Source: GCA-2729515 sp036336695 (lineage in GTDB: Bacteria > Myxococcota_A > UBA9160 > SMWR01). Taken from it: DNA of 30,864 nt. Of the stretch, positions 16,706-23,797 are shown in pieces. Location: the NCBI GenBank assembly GCA_036336695.1, contig JAYZFQ010000117.1, positions 1-30,864 of the forward strand, in the 5' to 3' direction. The translations under genes were made by a program, and so were the position numbers. The notes below the pieces were generated by a model, which worked only from the letters and a program-made list of their open reading frames with translations, had not been told where the DNA came from and did not search any database. The stretch's first letter is position 1; every line of letters begins with the position of its first letter.

Positions 16706-17470
16706 TCAGCGAAGCCGTCTGCGTGCAGCCAGGAACGCGAGGCCGGTGCCGAGGAGCAATGCCGAACTCGGCTCGGGGACGACCGTAAACACGGTCACGC
16801 TCAGGTCATCCCAGCTGCTGTCTTCACCGCCACCGACGAACAGATGGGAGCTGACGCTCGAAAAGCCATTGTCGGACCCATCGAGACTGGCCGAAAAGTC
16901 GCTCGTGAAGGTGCCCGTAAAATTCTGGTCCAAGTCGAAGTCGGCCGTGGTCGCCACGGCATCCCAAGTCATCCGAAAACGGTGAACCGAGCCAGCACCC
17001 CAACCACCATTCGAGATTCCAAAAAGCTGGCGCTCCGTCGTGCCGGTGACAACCGAATGGTCGACGGCGGAGAAGAATCCACCCAAATACGCAGCCGGAC
17101 TGACTGACCCATACAACGCGGGCGGGGTCGGCGCATTGCTGGGGCCGCTGATATTGAACCCGGGGCCCATCCCGAGGTATCCGGTCGAGTCGAGGCCTGC
17201 GTTGGTCAACGTCAAGGTCCCCTCGAACACGAAGCTCACGGTGTTGAAATCGAAATCCTTCGTCCTGAGGAAATGCGCGGGCTGATTGAATGTCGCGTTA
17301 CCCCCGGAAAAATCCGTCCCGCCAGAAACCAGAGGTTCCTCGAGATTGCTCGGGAGCGTCCCCCCCGAGAAGTCTTCCGTAAAGCCCAGGGGGTCCCCCT
17401 GGGCAGCCGAGGCAACGACGACCAGGCCGAGCGCCACGGTCGCAACAACGCTTGCGCGTCGAAACTTCAT
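16706..17470 (-). CDS. PEP-CTERM sorting-signal protein
   Basis: 254 residues from ATG 17470 with GGAGG 7 nt upstream. A signal peptide (ASVVATVALGLVVVASAAQG) is followed by a Gly/Ser/Thr/Asn-rich beta domain. The C-terminus is a textbook PEP-CTERM signal: VPEPSSALLLGTGLAFLAA and then RRRLR. Such proteins are recognised by exosortase and moved to the cell surface or extracellular matrix, often with exopolysaccharide. No exosortase gene is in this window. A promoter and a structured leader are listed separately. The function of the beta domain is unknown. Confidence 0.9.
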   Translation of the reverse strand: MKFRRASVVATVALGLVVVASAAQGDPLGFTEDFSGGTLPSNLEEPLVSGGTDFSGGNATFNQPAHFLRTKDFDFNTVSFVFEGTLTLTNAGLDSTGYLGMGPGFNISGPSNAPTPPALYGSVSPAAYLGGFFSAVDHSVVTGTTERQLFGISNGGWGAGSVHRFRMTWDAVATTADFDLDQNFTGTFTSDFSASLDGSDNGFSSVSSHLFVGGGEDSSWDDLSVTVFTVVPEPSSALLLGTGLAFLAARRRLR

Positions 17471-17505
17471 CGGTTTCCTCCGGCAGCCGGGCGCTGGCGA
17501 AACCG
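17471..17505 (-). promoter_or_regulatory. Start-proximal hairpin in the PEP-CTERM leader
   Basis: In the mRNA, CGGTTTC (17505-17499) pairs perfectly with GAAACCG (17477-17471), which ends immediately before the ATG. The Shine-Dalgarno GGAGG (17481-17477) lies partly in the stem and partly in the loop. An inner CAGC/GCTG pairing could extend it. The arrangement is suited to limiting ribosome access; regulation is inferred. Confidence 0.5.
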
Positions 17506-17602
17506 GGACAGGCTTCGGTGGGCGCACGGCCGCTTTCGCATCCGGGGGGAGGGGGCGGGGCATACGCCTTCCACGCGAGCGCGCGCGGCGCCGGACTGCG
17601 GA

Positions 17603-17624
17603 CAGCACTGTGCTGAGCTCAGCA
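17603..17624. repeat. Overlapping palindromes in the PEP-CTERM leader
   Basis: A perfect 14-bp palindrome TGCTGAGCTCAGCA (17611-17624) overlaps a second inverted repeat CAGCACTGTGCTG (17603-17615). The shared TGCTG can pair with either flanking CAGCA, giving two mutually exclusive hairpins in the transcript or two overlapping operator-like sites in DNA. It lies about 35-57 nt downstream of the predicted transcription start of the PEP-CTERM gene. Confidence 0.5.
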
Positions 17625-17665
17625 ACGAGGTCCCCTTCCCACTGGCAAACTCGTCGGAACAAGTT

Positions 17666-17695
17666 CTTATATGCAACTATTAGTCCCACTTTCAA
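17666..17695 (-). promoter_or_regulatory. Sigma-70-like promoter for the PEP-CTERM gene
   Basis: TTGAAA (17695-17690) and TATAAG (17671-17666) are separated by 18 bp, five matches out of six in each hexamer. Transcription would start near 17660, giving a leader of about 190 nt before the ATG at 17470. This is unusually long for the region and carries the palindromes and hairpin listed here. Confidence 0.55.
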
Positions 17696-17829
17696 GAATT
17701 TTCTGTTCTTCTGCTGTGTCGGGGCGTTAGGGGCACCGGCTCGGATTGAGACGCTGTCACGGAACCGAAGAGATGGAAAACCCTTTCCAGTCTTGACCCA
17801 ACGACTTCCCACGGTTCTCGTCGGGCGGA

Positions 17830-17858
17830 TTGACAAGTGATTTCGTTGTACTCATGAT
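17830..17858 (+). promoter_or_regulatory. Sigma-70-like promoter for the TetR operon
   Basis: A perfect TTGACA (17830-17835) is followed after 17 bp by CATGAT (17853-17858), four of six matches to the -10 consensus. Transcription would start near 17865, about 30 nt before the TetR start codon and inside the inverted repeat at 17862-17882. Confidence 0.55.
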
Positions 17859-17861
17859 GGG

Positions 17862-17882
17862 AACCGGAATTCGATTTCGGTT
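17862..17882. promoter_or_regulatory. Operator-like inverted repeat upstream of the TetR gene
   Basis: A 21-bp imperfect inverted repeat has outer arms AACCG and CGGTT and inner arms AAT/ATT around a TCG centre, with one wobble pair. It begins 4 bp after the -10 box and covers the predicted start of transcription, the classic place for TetR autorepression. A T-tract follows it on the plus strand, so an intrinsic terminator or attenuator is a less likely alternative. Confidence 0.5.
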
Positions 17883-17895
17883 TTTTTCCGAGGCC

Positions 17896-18594
17896 ATGCC
17901 CACCCCCACCCACACACACCAATGGATCCGACCCCCTCGGCAGGCGCGCACCCAGGAGACCTTGGAGCGGCTGCTCGACGCCGCCGAGGCCCTGCTCAGC
18001 GAGAAGCGTTTCGAGGACGTGCACGTGGCCGAAGTCGCGCGCCGGGCCGGCACTTCGGTGGCGGCCTTCTACCGGCGCTTCAAAGACAAGGAGGGGCTGC
18101 TCCACGCCCTCCACGAGCGGCTCTGCGAGGAGGCGTTTGCAACGGCCGACGATGCCCTGGACCCGGAGCGCTGGGCCGGCGCCGAGATCCGCGAGATCCT
18201 CGAAACGGTGGTCCCGTTCCTGATCGCCGTATTCGAAGAACGGCAGGCCCTCGATCTCGCGGTCTACCAGCGCGGCCTCACAGACGAAGCCATGCGCGAG
18301 CGCTCGCACCGCCTGAGCCGCTACGCACTCGATCGCCTGTCGGCGCTGCTGCTCGCACGGAGAGAAGAGATCGCCCACCCCGAGGCAGAGCGCGCCGTCT
18401 CCTTTGCGCTGATGCAGACCGCCGCCATCTTGAACCACCTCTACACGGCCCGGTTTCGCGAAGCCGGACTCGCCCGCATGAGCAACGAGGAGATCGCTAC
18501 CGAGACCGTTCGGAGCTGTCTCGCCTATCTCGGCGCACGCGAAAGCGCTTCGCAGCACGCAACCGCTCGACACCCCGCAGGAGAACTCGCATGA
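17896..18594 (+). CDS. TetR/AcrR-family transcriptional regulator
   Basis: 232 residues from ATG 17896 (GAGG just upstream); the frame is open 22 codons further, but this would include promoter sequence. The N-terminal DNA-binding domain is typical (TLERLLDAAEALLSEKRFED, then AEVARRAGTSVAAFYRRFKD, residues ~20-65), followed by an all-helical ligand-binding domain that is not family-diagnostic. It is the first gene of a rightward operon: its TGA overlaps the next ATG (18591-18594). An inverted repeat at the promoter suggests autorepression. The ligand is unknown but presumably relates to the di-iron proteins downstream. Confidence 0.9.
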   Translation: MPTPTHTHQWIRPPRQARTQETLERLLDAAEALLSEKRFEDVHVAEVARRAGTSVAAFYRRFKDKEGLLHALHERLCEEAFATADDALDPERWAGAEIREILETVVPFLIAVFEERQALDLAVYQRGLTDEAMRERSHRLSRYALDRLSALLLARREEIAHPEAERAVSFALMQTAAILNHLYTARFREAGLARMSNEEIATETVRSCLAYLGARESASQHATARHPAGELA

Positions 18595-19544
18595 AACGTT
18601 TCATCGAACCCGACGAATTGGCGCGCGACAGCCGCTTCATCCGCCAGGACAATGCGATGTCCACGATGCTGGCTTCGATGCCCGACGACGTCGACGCGAT
18701 CGTCGCGGCCTTCGAGAACTTCTCTCCCATGATCGAAGCATCGGTTCGGGGCACGGCGGCGCAAGAACTCTTCGATGCCTACGGCCCGGGTTTCGGCCTG
18801 GTGATCCTGAACGAACCGCTCGACCCCGGCTCGGCCGCAGCCACCATGCGTCTGCTCCTGCGCATGCACGGCATCTTCGTGGGCGAGCTGCAAGCCCTCG
18901 AGGGCGCGGCCCGGTCCCTCTGGGACTTCCCCGACGCACCGTGGGAATTCAAGATGAACATGGCGCGCCAGTGCTGGGACGAGGCACGGCACGTGCAGAT
19001 CTTCGAAAAGCTGCTGGTCCATCTCGGAGGCAAGGTGGGGATGTTCCCCGAAAGCACCTTCCTCTTCGAAGCCGCCTGCAGCGACGACCCCGCCATGCGG
19101 GTGGCCGGTGTGAATCGCGGCCTCGAAGGCCTCGCCTGCGACGTCTTCCGCGACATGATTCGCTTCGCCGAAAAGACCGATGACGCCGTCATGAAACAAG
19201 CCGTGGACTACGTGCTCGCGGACGAGATCACCCACGTCCGCTTCGGCAGCGAATGGGTCCGGGAGTTCACCGACGGCGACCCCGAGCACTTCAAGCGCAC
19301 CCAGGAGTTCCGGCGCGAGGTCGACAAACAGTTCAGCTTCGGTGGTGCGCGTTCGGATCGCGAGGACGCGGCCATTCCGATTGCCCGGGAAGACCGCAAG
19401 GAAGCGGGTTTCTCGGACGAGGAACTCGAAGATCTGACGACCCTCTCGGGAGAAGGGCCGTCCAAGAAAACCCTGGTCAAGGCCGCCCAGATCCTCCGCG
19501 AGCGCTTCCTGGCGAGCCGCTCCGAAAAGGAGGCAACCTCGTGA
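18591..19544 (+). CDS. Ferritin-like (DUF455-type) di-iron protein, ligands complete
   Basis: 317 residues, starting at the ATG that overlaps the TetR stop, with AGGAG upstream. The four-helix ferritin-like pattern is clear. A first helix has GELQALEG (Glu99/Glu104). WDEARH supplies Glu131/His134, EGLACD gives Glu179 and DEITH supplies Glu212/His215. Together these are the carboxylate/His ligands expected for a di-iron centre. The LEGLACDVF segment resembles DUF455 proteins. The charged C-terminal ~80 residues are probably a separate helical tail. Di-iron proteins of this type are oxidases, oxygenases or radical-forming enzymes; the reaction here is unknown. Translation is coupled to the partner gene. 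Confidence 0.85.
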   Translation: MKRFIEPDELARDSRFIRQDNAMSTMLASMPDDVDAIVAAFENFSPMIEASVRGTAAQELFDAYGPGFGLVILNEPLDPGSAAATMRLLLRMHGIFVGELQALEGAARSLWDFPDAPWEFKMNMARQCWDEARHVQIFEKLLVHLGGKVGMFPESTFLFEAACSDDPAMRVAGVNRGLEGLACDVFRDMIRFAEKTDDAVMKQAVDYVLADEITHVRFGSEWVREFTDGDPEHFKRTQEFRREVDKQFSFGGARSDREDAAIPIAREDRKEAGFSDEELEDLTTLSGEGPSKKTLVKAAQILRERFLASRSEKEATS

Positions 19545-20224
19545 GCGAACGCATGTACCCCGGAATGAGCCCCGAAGAGCGGACGAGCTTCGCCCCGTAC
19601 TCTGCGTTCGACATCCCCGCGGACCTGCGCGAACTCCACGGCCGCTACGACGTCGCGTCGGTCGCGCGTCGCGTCCGCAACTTCCGCTACGCGGAGGAAT
19701 GGATGCTCATGATCATGGGCGGCTGGGTGGCCACGATTCCCGAAGTCCCGGTCAAGACCGGCCTCGGGAAGGTGATCTGGGAGGGCGCCCAGGCCGCCGA
19801 CGAACTCGGCAAGCGCTTGCCCGAGCTGCGCTGTGGCCGCAAGGCCGTGGAAGCCTCGGAAGCCGCCAACGAGGGCTTCGCGGCGTTCATCCAGGCCGTC
19901 GCGGAACCCGAATCCCCCGATCTCAGCGTCGAAAAGCTCGTCGGCGTCTTCGACGTGCTGAAACCGCACCTCGTGGAAGTGTACGAGGCCACGATGCGCG
20001 AGACGGACCAGATCGCGGATGCTCCCACCATCGAGCTTCTCGAAACGATCGTCCGCAAGTCTCGCCGCCACATCGCCTGGGGTCAGGAAGTGCTCGATCG
20101 TCTCTGCGATACCGAGGCACTGCGCGAACGCCGGCGCCAACGCGCGGACGAACTCTCGGAAGCCCTGGGCAAGAGCGGGGGCGTCACGGGAACCCTCGAA
20201 GCCGACCGCAACCCGCTCAACTGA
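19541..20224 (+). CDS. Ferritin-like partner protein with degenerate metal motifs
   Basis: 227 residues, GTG start at 19541 with AAAGGAGG 8 nt upstream, overlapping the previous stop by 4 bp (GTGA). Helices look ferritin-like: FRYAEEWMLMIMGGW (Glu52/53), a second helix WEGAQAADELGKRLPELR at ~80-98, and a last helix RKSRRHIAWGQEVLDRL (His177). In related proteins as I remember them, these second and last helices carry ExxH pairs. Here His is missing from WEGAQAAD, and SxxH replaces ExxH before IAWG. The metal site is therefore probably incomplete, suggesting a structural or regulatory partner of the preceding protein. Family membership is an inference from pattern, not a search. Confidence 0.75.
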   Translation: MSERMYPGMSPEERTSFAPYSAFDIPADLRELHGRYDVASVARRVRNFRYAEEWMLMIMGGWVATIPEVPVKTGLGKVIWEGAQAADELGKRLPELRCGRKAVEASEAANEGFAAFIQAVAEPESPDLSVEKLVGVFDVLKPHLVEVYEATMRETDQIADAPTIELLETIVRKSRRHIAWGQEVLDRLCDTEALRERRRQRADELSEALGKSGGVTGTLEADRNPLN

Positions 20225-20272
20225 TCCGCTCCCGGGCCGCTTCGGCGAGCGGCCTGGGGAGGGGTGAAACCG

Positions 20273-20614
20273 GTGCATCGAGGATATCCTGGCCGGGTGT
20301 CCAGCGAGAAGGCCCGCTTCGCAGTCGGAGAACTCGTCGCGCACCGCCTGTTCGGCTACCGCGGCGTGGTCTTCGACGTCGATCCGAGCTTCCAGGGCAC
20401 GGAAGATTGGTACGACACGGTCGCGCGCAGCCGCCCGCCCAAGGACGCGCCCTGGTACCACGTCCTCGTGCACGGTGCGACGCACACCACGTACGTCGCC
20501 GAACAGAACCTCGACGCCGATACCAGCGGCGAGGCCATCGAGCATCCCCTCCTGGCCCACCTGTTCGAAACGCTCCGCGAGGGTCGCTACGTGCAGCGCA
20601 ACGCGCTGAACTGA
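20273..20614 (+). CDS. hspQ: HspQ/YccV-like protein (hemimethylated-DNA-binding-type fold)
   Basis: 113 residues from GTG 20273, which has GGGGAGGGG ending 8 nt upstream; GTGs at 20264 and 20297 are alternatives. FAVGELVAHRLFGYRGVVFD, DAPWYHVLVHG and TTYVAEQNL align well with HspQ of enterobacteria (VRH.L.GY.GVV.D.DP, APWYHV and TYLAE). HspQ is a heat-induced protein that modulates Lon-dependent proteolysis, and the same fold was first described as hemimethylated-DNA binding. It follows the di-iron pair by 48 bp and may be in the same operon. Confidence 0.82.
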   Translation: MHRGYPGRVSSEKARFAVGELVAHRLFGYRGVVFDVDPSFQGTEDWYDTVARSRPPKDAPWYHVLVHGATHTTYVAEQNLDADTSGEAIEHPLLAHLFETLREGRYVQRNALN

Positions 20615-20737
20615 GCGGCTTCGCGGCACTGTCGGCCGTCGGCGCAACGACTTCCCTACCGACCGCTCTCCGCTGTACCCTCTTCCGGCTTGAGTGGAGT
20701 CAGGCGCCGGACCGACTGAACGGGAGACCCACTTCCC

Positions 20738-21253
20738 ATGAAAGCTCCTCACAGGGACGCGGCCCTTTCGGATTTGCTCGACGAACGAGAGATCCGAACG
20801 ATTCTTCTCCGCTATTGCCGGGGCGTCGATCGGATGGATCGCGAACTGGTTCGCTCGTGCTTCCACGAAGACGCCGTCGACTCCCACGGGAACTTCGAGG
20901 GCGACGTCGACGCGCTTCTCGACTGGATGTGGGACCTGTTGTCGAAGTTCGATTCAACGATGCACTTTCTGGGAAACATGTTGATCGAAATCGAAGGAGA
21001 CCTGGCGCGCGCGGAAACCTACGGGGTGGCCTTCCACCGCGGCGACCCGGAGAAACCTCATCGGAACCTGGTCAACGGGTTCCGATACGTCGACCACTTC
21101 GAGCGGCGGGCGGGCGCCTGGCGGATCGCCAGGCGAACCGTGGTCACCGAGTGGAGCCGAGTCGATGCCCCCGAAAACTGGTGGCCCACTCCGGAAGAGG
21201 TCTTGTCCGGGACCCGGGGGCCTGCCGATCCGGTCTACGAACGGCTCCGCTGA
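20738..21253 (+). CDS. SnoaL-like (NTF2-fold) protein
   Basis: 171 residues; GGGAGA lies about 10 nt upstream of ATG 20738. The N-terminal IRTILLRYCRGVDRMDRELV and the following CFHEDAVDSHG are typical of SnoaL_4/NTF2-like enzymes, with the Tyr/Asp/Asp/His cone pocket. HFLGNMLIEIEGD carries a second conserved His. Members include scytalone dehydratase- and steroid dehydratase/isomerase-like enzymes as well as binding proteins. The pocket residues are kept, so an enzymatic role is possible. It is 123 bp after the HspQ-like gene and converges with the outer-membrane protein, leaving only 9 bp between the stops. Confidence 0.85.
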   Translation: MKAPHRDAALSDLLDEREIRTILLRYCRGVDRMDRELVRSCFHEDAVDSHGNFEGDVDALLDWMWDLLSKFDSTMHFLGNMLIEIEGDLARAETYGVAFHRGDPEKPHRNLVNGFRYVDHFERRAGAWRIARRTVVTEWSRVDAPENWWPTPEEVLSGTRGPADPVYERLR

Positions 21254-21262
21254 CCACCCCGC

Positions 21263-22186
21263 CTACGGACGCGGCTTGCGGGCCTGGGCCGCCTTGCGCG
21301 CTCGGCTCTGGCTGGATTCGAAGGCAAACTCGAAGATCAGCGTCGCACCGCCCTCTTCATCGCGCCGGTTCGTCACCGGCACGCGGCCGCCGAGCCCAAT
21401 GCTCAGGTTGCTCAGGGGGTGGTCGTCGTCGAAGGGAACGACCCAGAACCCCGCGGCGAGTTCGAGGCTCGACCCCTCGTCCGACGACTGAACGGCATCG
21501 ACCACGCTGGTCCCGAGGATCTCGAAGGACGGGCTGAAGCGGCCCCCGAACAGGGGCTGGACGAAGGCCAGGTTCCAGAGCACGCGTTTCTCGCGCGTCT
21601 TCGACAACCCCAGGCTCTCGGCGGTCTCCAGCTGGTCGCTCGACAGCCGCATCTGCTGGAAATAACTCGCCTGGAACTGGATGGAGAGGTCCTGGAGCGC
21701 CTCGACCACGGTCAGGCCGTACCCGAGATCGATGGAGAAGCCGAAACTCCCCGTCCCCCCGATGTCGCGGTCGCGGTTGCCCGTCGGGGGGCTCACATCC
21801 ACGCGCGCTGCAGCAAAGGTATACCCCGTGGGCTCTTCGCAGCAGAGCAGCAACTTCCCCGAGAAGTTGATGTCCGAGAGATCCGCTCGGGTGGAGCCCT
21901 TGTCGGGAATCGCGATGCCCAGGGGAAACTCTGCGCCGAACTGGAACCGCGGGTGGACGATCCAAGTGATCCCGGCGCCGATCTCGATGTCCTGGGTTCC
22001 GGACCCACGCCCCCAGTCGATGGCGGTCTCGATATCGTTCTCGATGAAGGCGCGCTGGGTGAAGATCGGCTCGGGCGGATCTTCACGAGCGAGGTGGTTC
22101 GCCGAAGCGGAACCCGCAAGCGCGAGAAGGATCCCAGAGAGCAGCCCTACCCGAGCACACCCTTTCGGCAGCAAGAGACACGTCAT
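21263..22186 (-). CDS. Outer-membrane beta-barrel protein coupled to the multicopper oxidase
   Basis: 307 residues. ATG 22186 overlaps the stop of the upstream multicopper oxidase (ATGA), with GGAG 8 nt upstream. A signal peptide (GLLSGILLALAGSASA) precedes alternating-residue beta strands such as IEIGAGITWIVHPRFQFGAE and FGFSIDLGYGL, ending in an aromatic-rich TLIFEFAFE strand with a basic tail. It resembles the transporter-like outer-membrane proteins of PF13557 (phenol-MetA type) more than CopB. The coupling suggests it handles the oxidase's substrate or copper, which is an inference. Confidence 0.8.
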   Translation of the reverse strand: MTCLLLPKGCARVGLLSGILLALAGSASANHLAREDPPEPIFTQRAFIENDIETAIDWGRGSGTQDIEIGAGITWIVHPRFQFGAEFPLGIAIPDKGSTRADLSDINFSGKLLLCCEEPTGYTFAAARVDVSPPTGNRDRDIGGTGSFGFSIDLGYGLTVVEALQDLSIQFQASYFQQMRLSSDQLETAESLGLSKTREKRVLWNLAFVQPLFGGRFSPSFEILGTSVVDAVQSSDEGSSLELAAGFWVVPFDDDHPLSNLSIGLGGRVPVTNRRDEEGGATLIFEFAFESSQSRARKAAQARKPRP

Positions 22187-23649
22187 ACCTGGTACTCCAC
22201 GACCCGCGCCATTCCGGCGTCGAGGTGATAGAGGTTGTGGCAGTGGAAGAACCAGTTCCCCGGGTTGTCCGCGGTGAACTCGATTTTCACGGTCTTGCGC
22301 GGCGGGACGCTGATGGTGTGCATCAGGGGCGACCGCTCCCCGGCACCGTTCAAGGCGCGGAAGAAGTGCCCGTGAAGGTGCATCGGGTGCCACATCCCGG
22401 TCTCGTTCACCATCTCGATTCCGACGCGCTCCCCTGGTCCGACCACGAGACGATCGGCCTTGGGGTACGCCTGCCCGTTCATCATCCAGATGTAGTTCTT
22501 CATGTCGCCGCCCAGCACCACCCGCAGGTCGCGACGTTTCCCCGGCGGCAGGGTGGTCGGTTCGATGGCCCGGAGCATGCTCAAGGTGAGGGCCCGCTCG
22601 GCCGGTTTCGGGATCGAGCGATTCGGCGTCGGCGCCACCCCCCGAGTGTGGATCACACCGAGGGCCTGGGCGTCTCCCGCCTGGGTCACCGCGTGCAGGG
22701 TGTAGCTCCCGGGCTTCTCGATGCGCACCCGCGCGTCGTAGCCCTCGCCGGGACCGATCAGGAACTCGTCGACCTCGACCGGCTCGACTGCGGGCCCGTT
22801 CACATGGGTGATCTCGAGCGGGTGCTCGTCGAGGGAGACCCGGAAATAGGTCGACGCGCCGGCCCCGGTGACACGGAGGCGAACGCTCTCGCCAGGCTCG
22901 ACTTCCAGGGTCCACGGGTCGCCGACCGACTTTCCATTGACGAGGTAGGACGCGTACTGGATGTCCGCGAGATCCGGACCCGAGGACGGCGGCTTCGCCT
23001 TCGCACTCGGTGTCTTGAGTTCCTCGAAGACCTTGTAGGGATCCCGGTGCAACCAATCGCTGAGCAGCACTACCGCGTCCCGGTCGGCCTGGTTCGGCTC
23101 GTCCTCGTCCTCAATGACGTACGCGCCGAACAAGCCGATCTGTTCCTGCAAGCCGAAGTGGGAGTGGTACCAATAACTCCCAGCCTGTCGAATCGGATAC
23201 TCGTAGACGTACATGCCCCGCGCCGCCGTGGGCACGTTCGAAACGTCGGGCACCCCGTCCATGCCGGCGGGCAACAACAGGCCGTGCCAGTGAATCGACG
23301 TGGGCTCGTCGGCGAGCCGGTTCCCCGTCCGGATCCGCAGGAGGTCTCCCCGCTTGACCCGGATTTCCGGCCCGGGCATGACGCCGTTGACCGTCACACC
23401 GGGCATCGGCTTTTGCCCGTCGGGATTGAGCGTCGTCCGCTGAATCTCGAAATCGTATTCCGCAGGTCCGGGGGTGGGCACGTAGGGGTGGCTCCCAGTC
23501 TGCCCCGCGTGCCCCGCCGCGTGTCCCACCTCGGGCCGAAAGACCGCTGTGCCCGCCCCGGCGACCAGGCCGGCGGTCGCCACCCCCGATTGGAGCATCT
23601 GCCTCCGCGTCAGGAATCCCCGCTTCCTTCCACTCGAACGTTTCGCCAT
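22183..23649 (-). CDS. Tat-exported multicopper oxidase (CopA/CueO-like)
   Basis: 488 residues. A twin-arginine signal (LTRRQMLQSG then a hydrophobic stretch) indicates export of the folded, metal-loaded enzyme. All four copper-binding segments are present: HWHG and YHSHFG in the N-terminal cupredoxin domain, HPMHLHGHFF and HCHNLYHLDAGM in the last. The HCH...H...M set gives a type 1 copper with axial Met. Three cupredoxin domains fit the length. Such enzymes oxidise cuprous ions, metals or phenols with reduction of oxygen to water. The Met-rich inserts of CueO are not seen. AAGG lies upstream of ATG 23649. It is divergent from the LolA-like gene. Confidence 0.92.
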   Translation of the reverse strand: MAKRSSGRKRGFLTRRQMLQSGVATAGLVAGAGTAVFRPEVGHAAGHAGQTGSHPYVPTPGPAEYDFEIQRTTLNPDGQKPMPGVTVNGVMPGPEIRVKRGDLLRIRTGNRLADEPTSIHWHGLLLPAGMDGVPDVSNVPTAARGMYVYEYPIRQAGSYWYHSHFGLQEQIGLFGAYVIEDEDEPNQADRDAVVLLSDWLHRDPYKVFEELKTPSAKAKPPSSGPDLADIQYASYLVNGKSVGDPWTLEVEPGESVRLRVTGAGASTYFRVSLDEHPLEITHVNGPAVEPVEVDEFLIGPGEGYDARVRIEKPGSYTLHAVTQAGDAQALGVIHTRGVAPTPNRSIPKPAERALTLSMLRAIEPTTLPPGKRRDLRVVLGGDMKNYIWMMNGQAYPKADRLVVGPGERVGIEMVNETGMWHPMHLHGHFFRALNGAGERSPLMHTISVPPRKTVKIEFTADNPGNWFFHCHNLYHLDAGMARVVEYQV

Positions 23650-23797
23650 GCCTTGTTCCCCGTTTCCATTGGTCGTGGACAGCGCACACCGCTCGAGCCC
23701 GAGGGGTCCGCCGCTGCCGATCCGAACGTGCAGTCACCAGCCGATCGAAGCGCCCTATCCTACACGTCGGCGCGCGGAACCTGCGATACTGCGCGCC

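Larger units (their letters stand above)
17471..17895. other. Divergent regulatory region between PEP-CTERM protein and TetR operon
   Basis: This 425-bp region includes a locally AT-richer stretch (about 17640-17890). It holds a promoter for each flanking unit, an operator-like repeat, a palindrome pair and a start-codon-proximal hairpin, all listed separately. Open frames crossing it on both strands lack protein character. Confidence 0.7.

Noticed and set aside
21263..22186. Copper resistance protein CopB
   Set aside because: Position next to a multicopper oxidase fits, but the sequence lacks CopB features such as Met/His-rich repeats.
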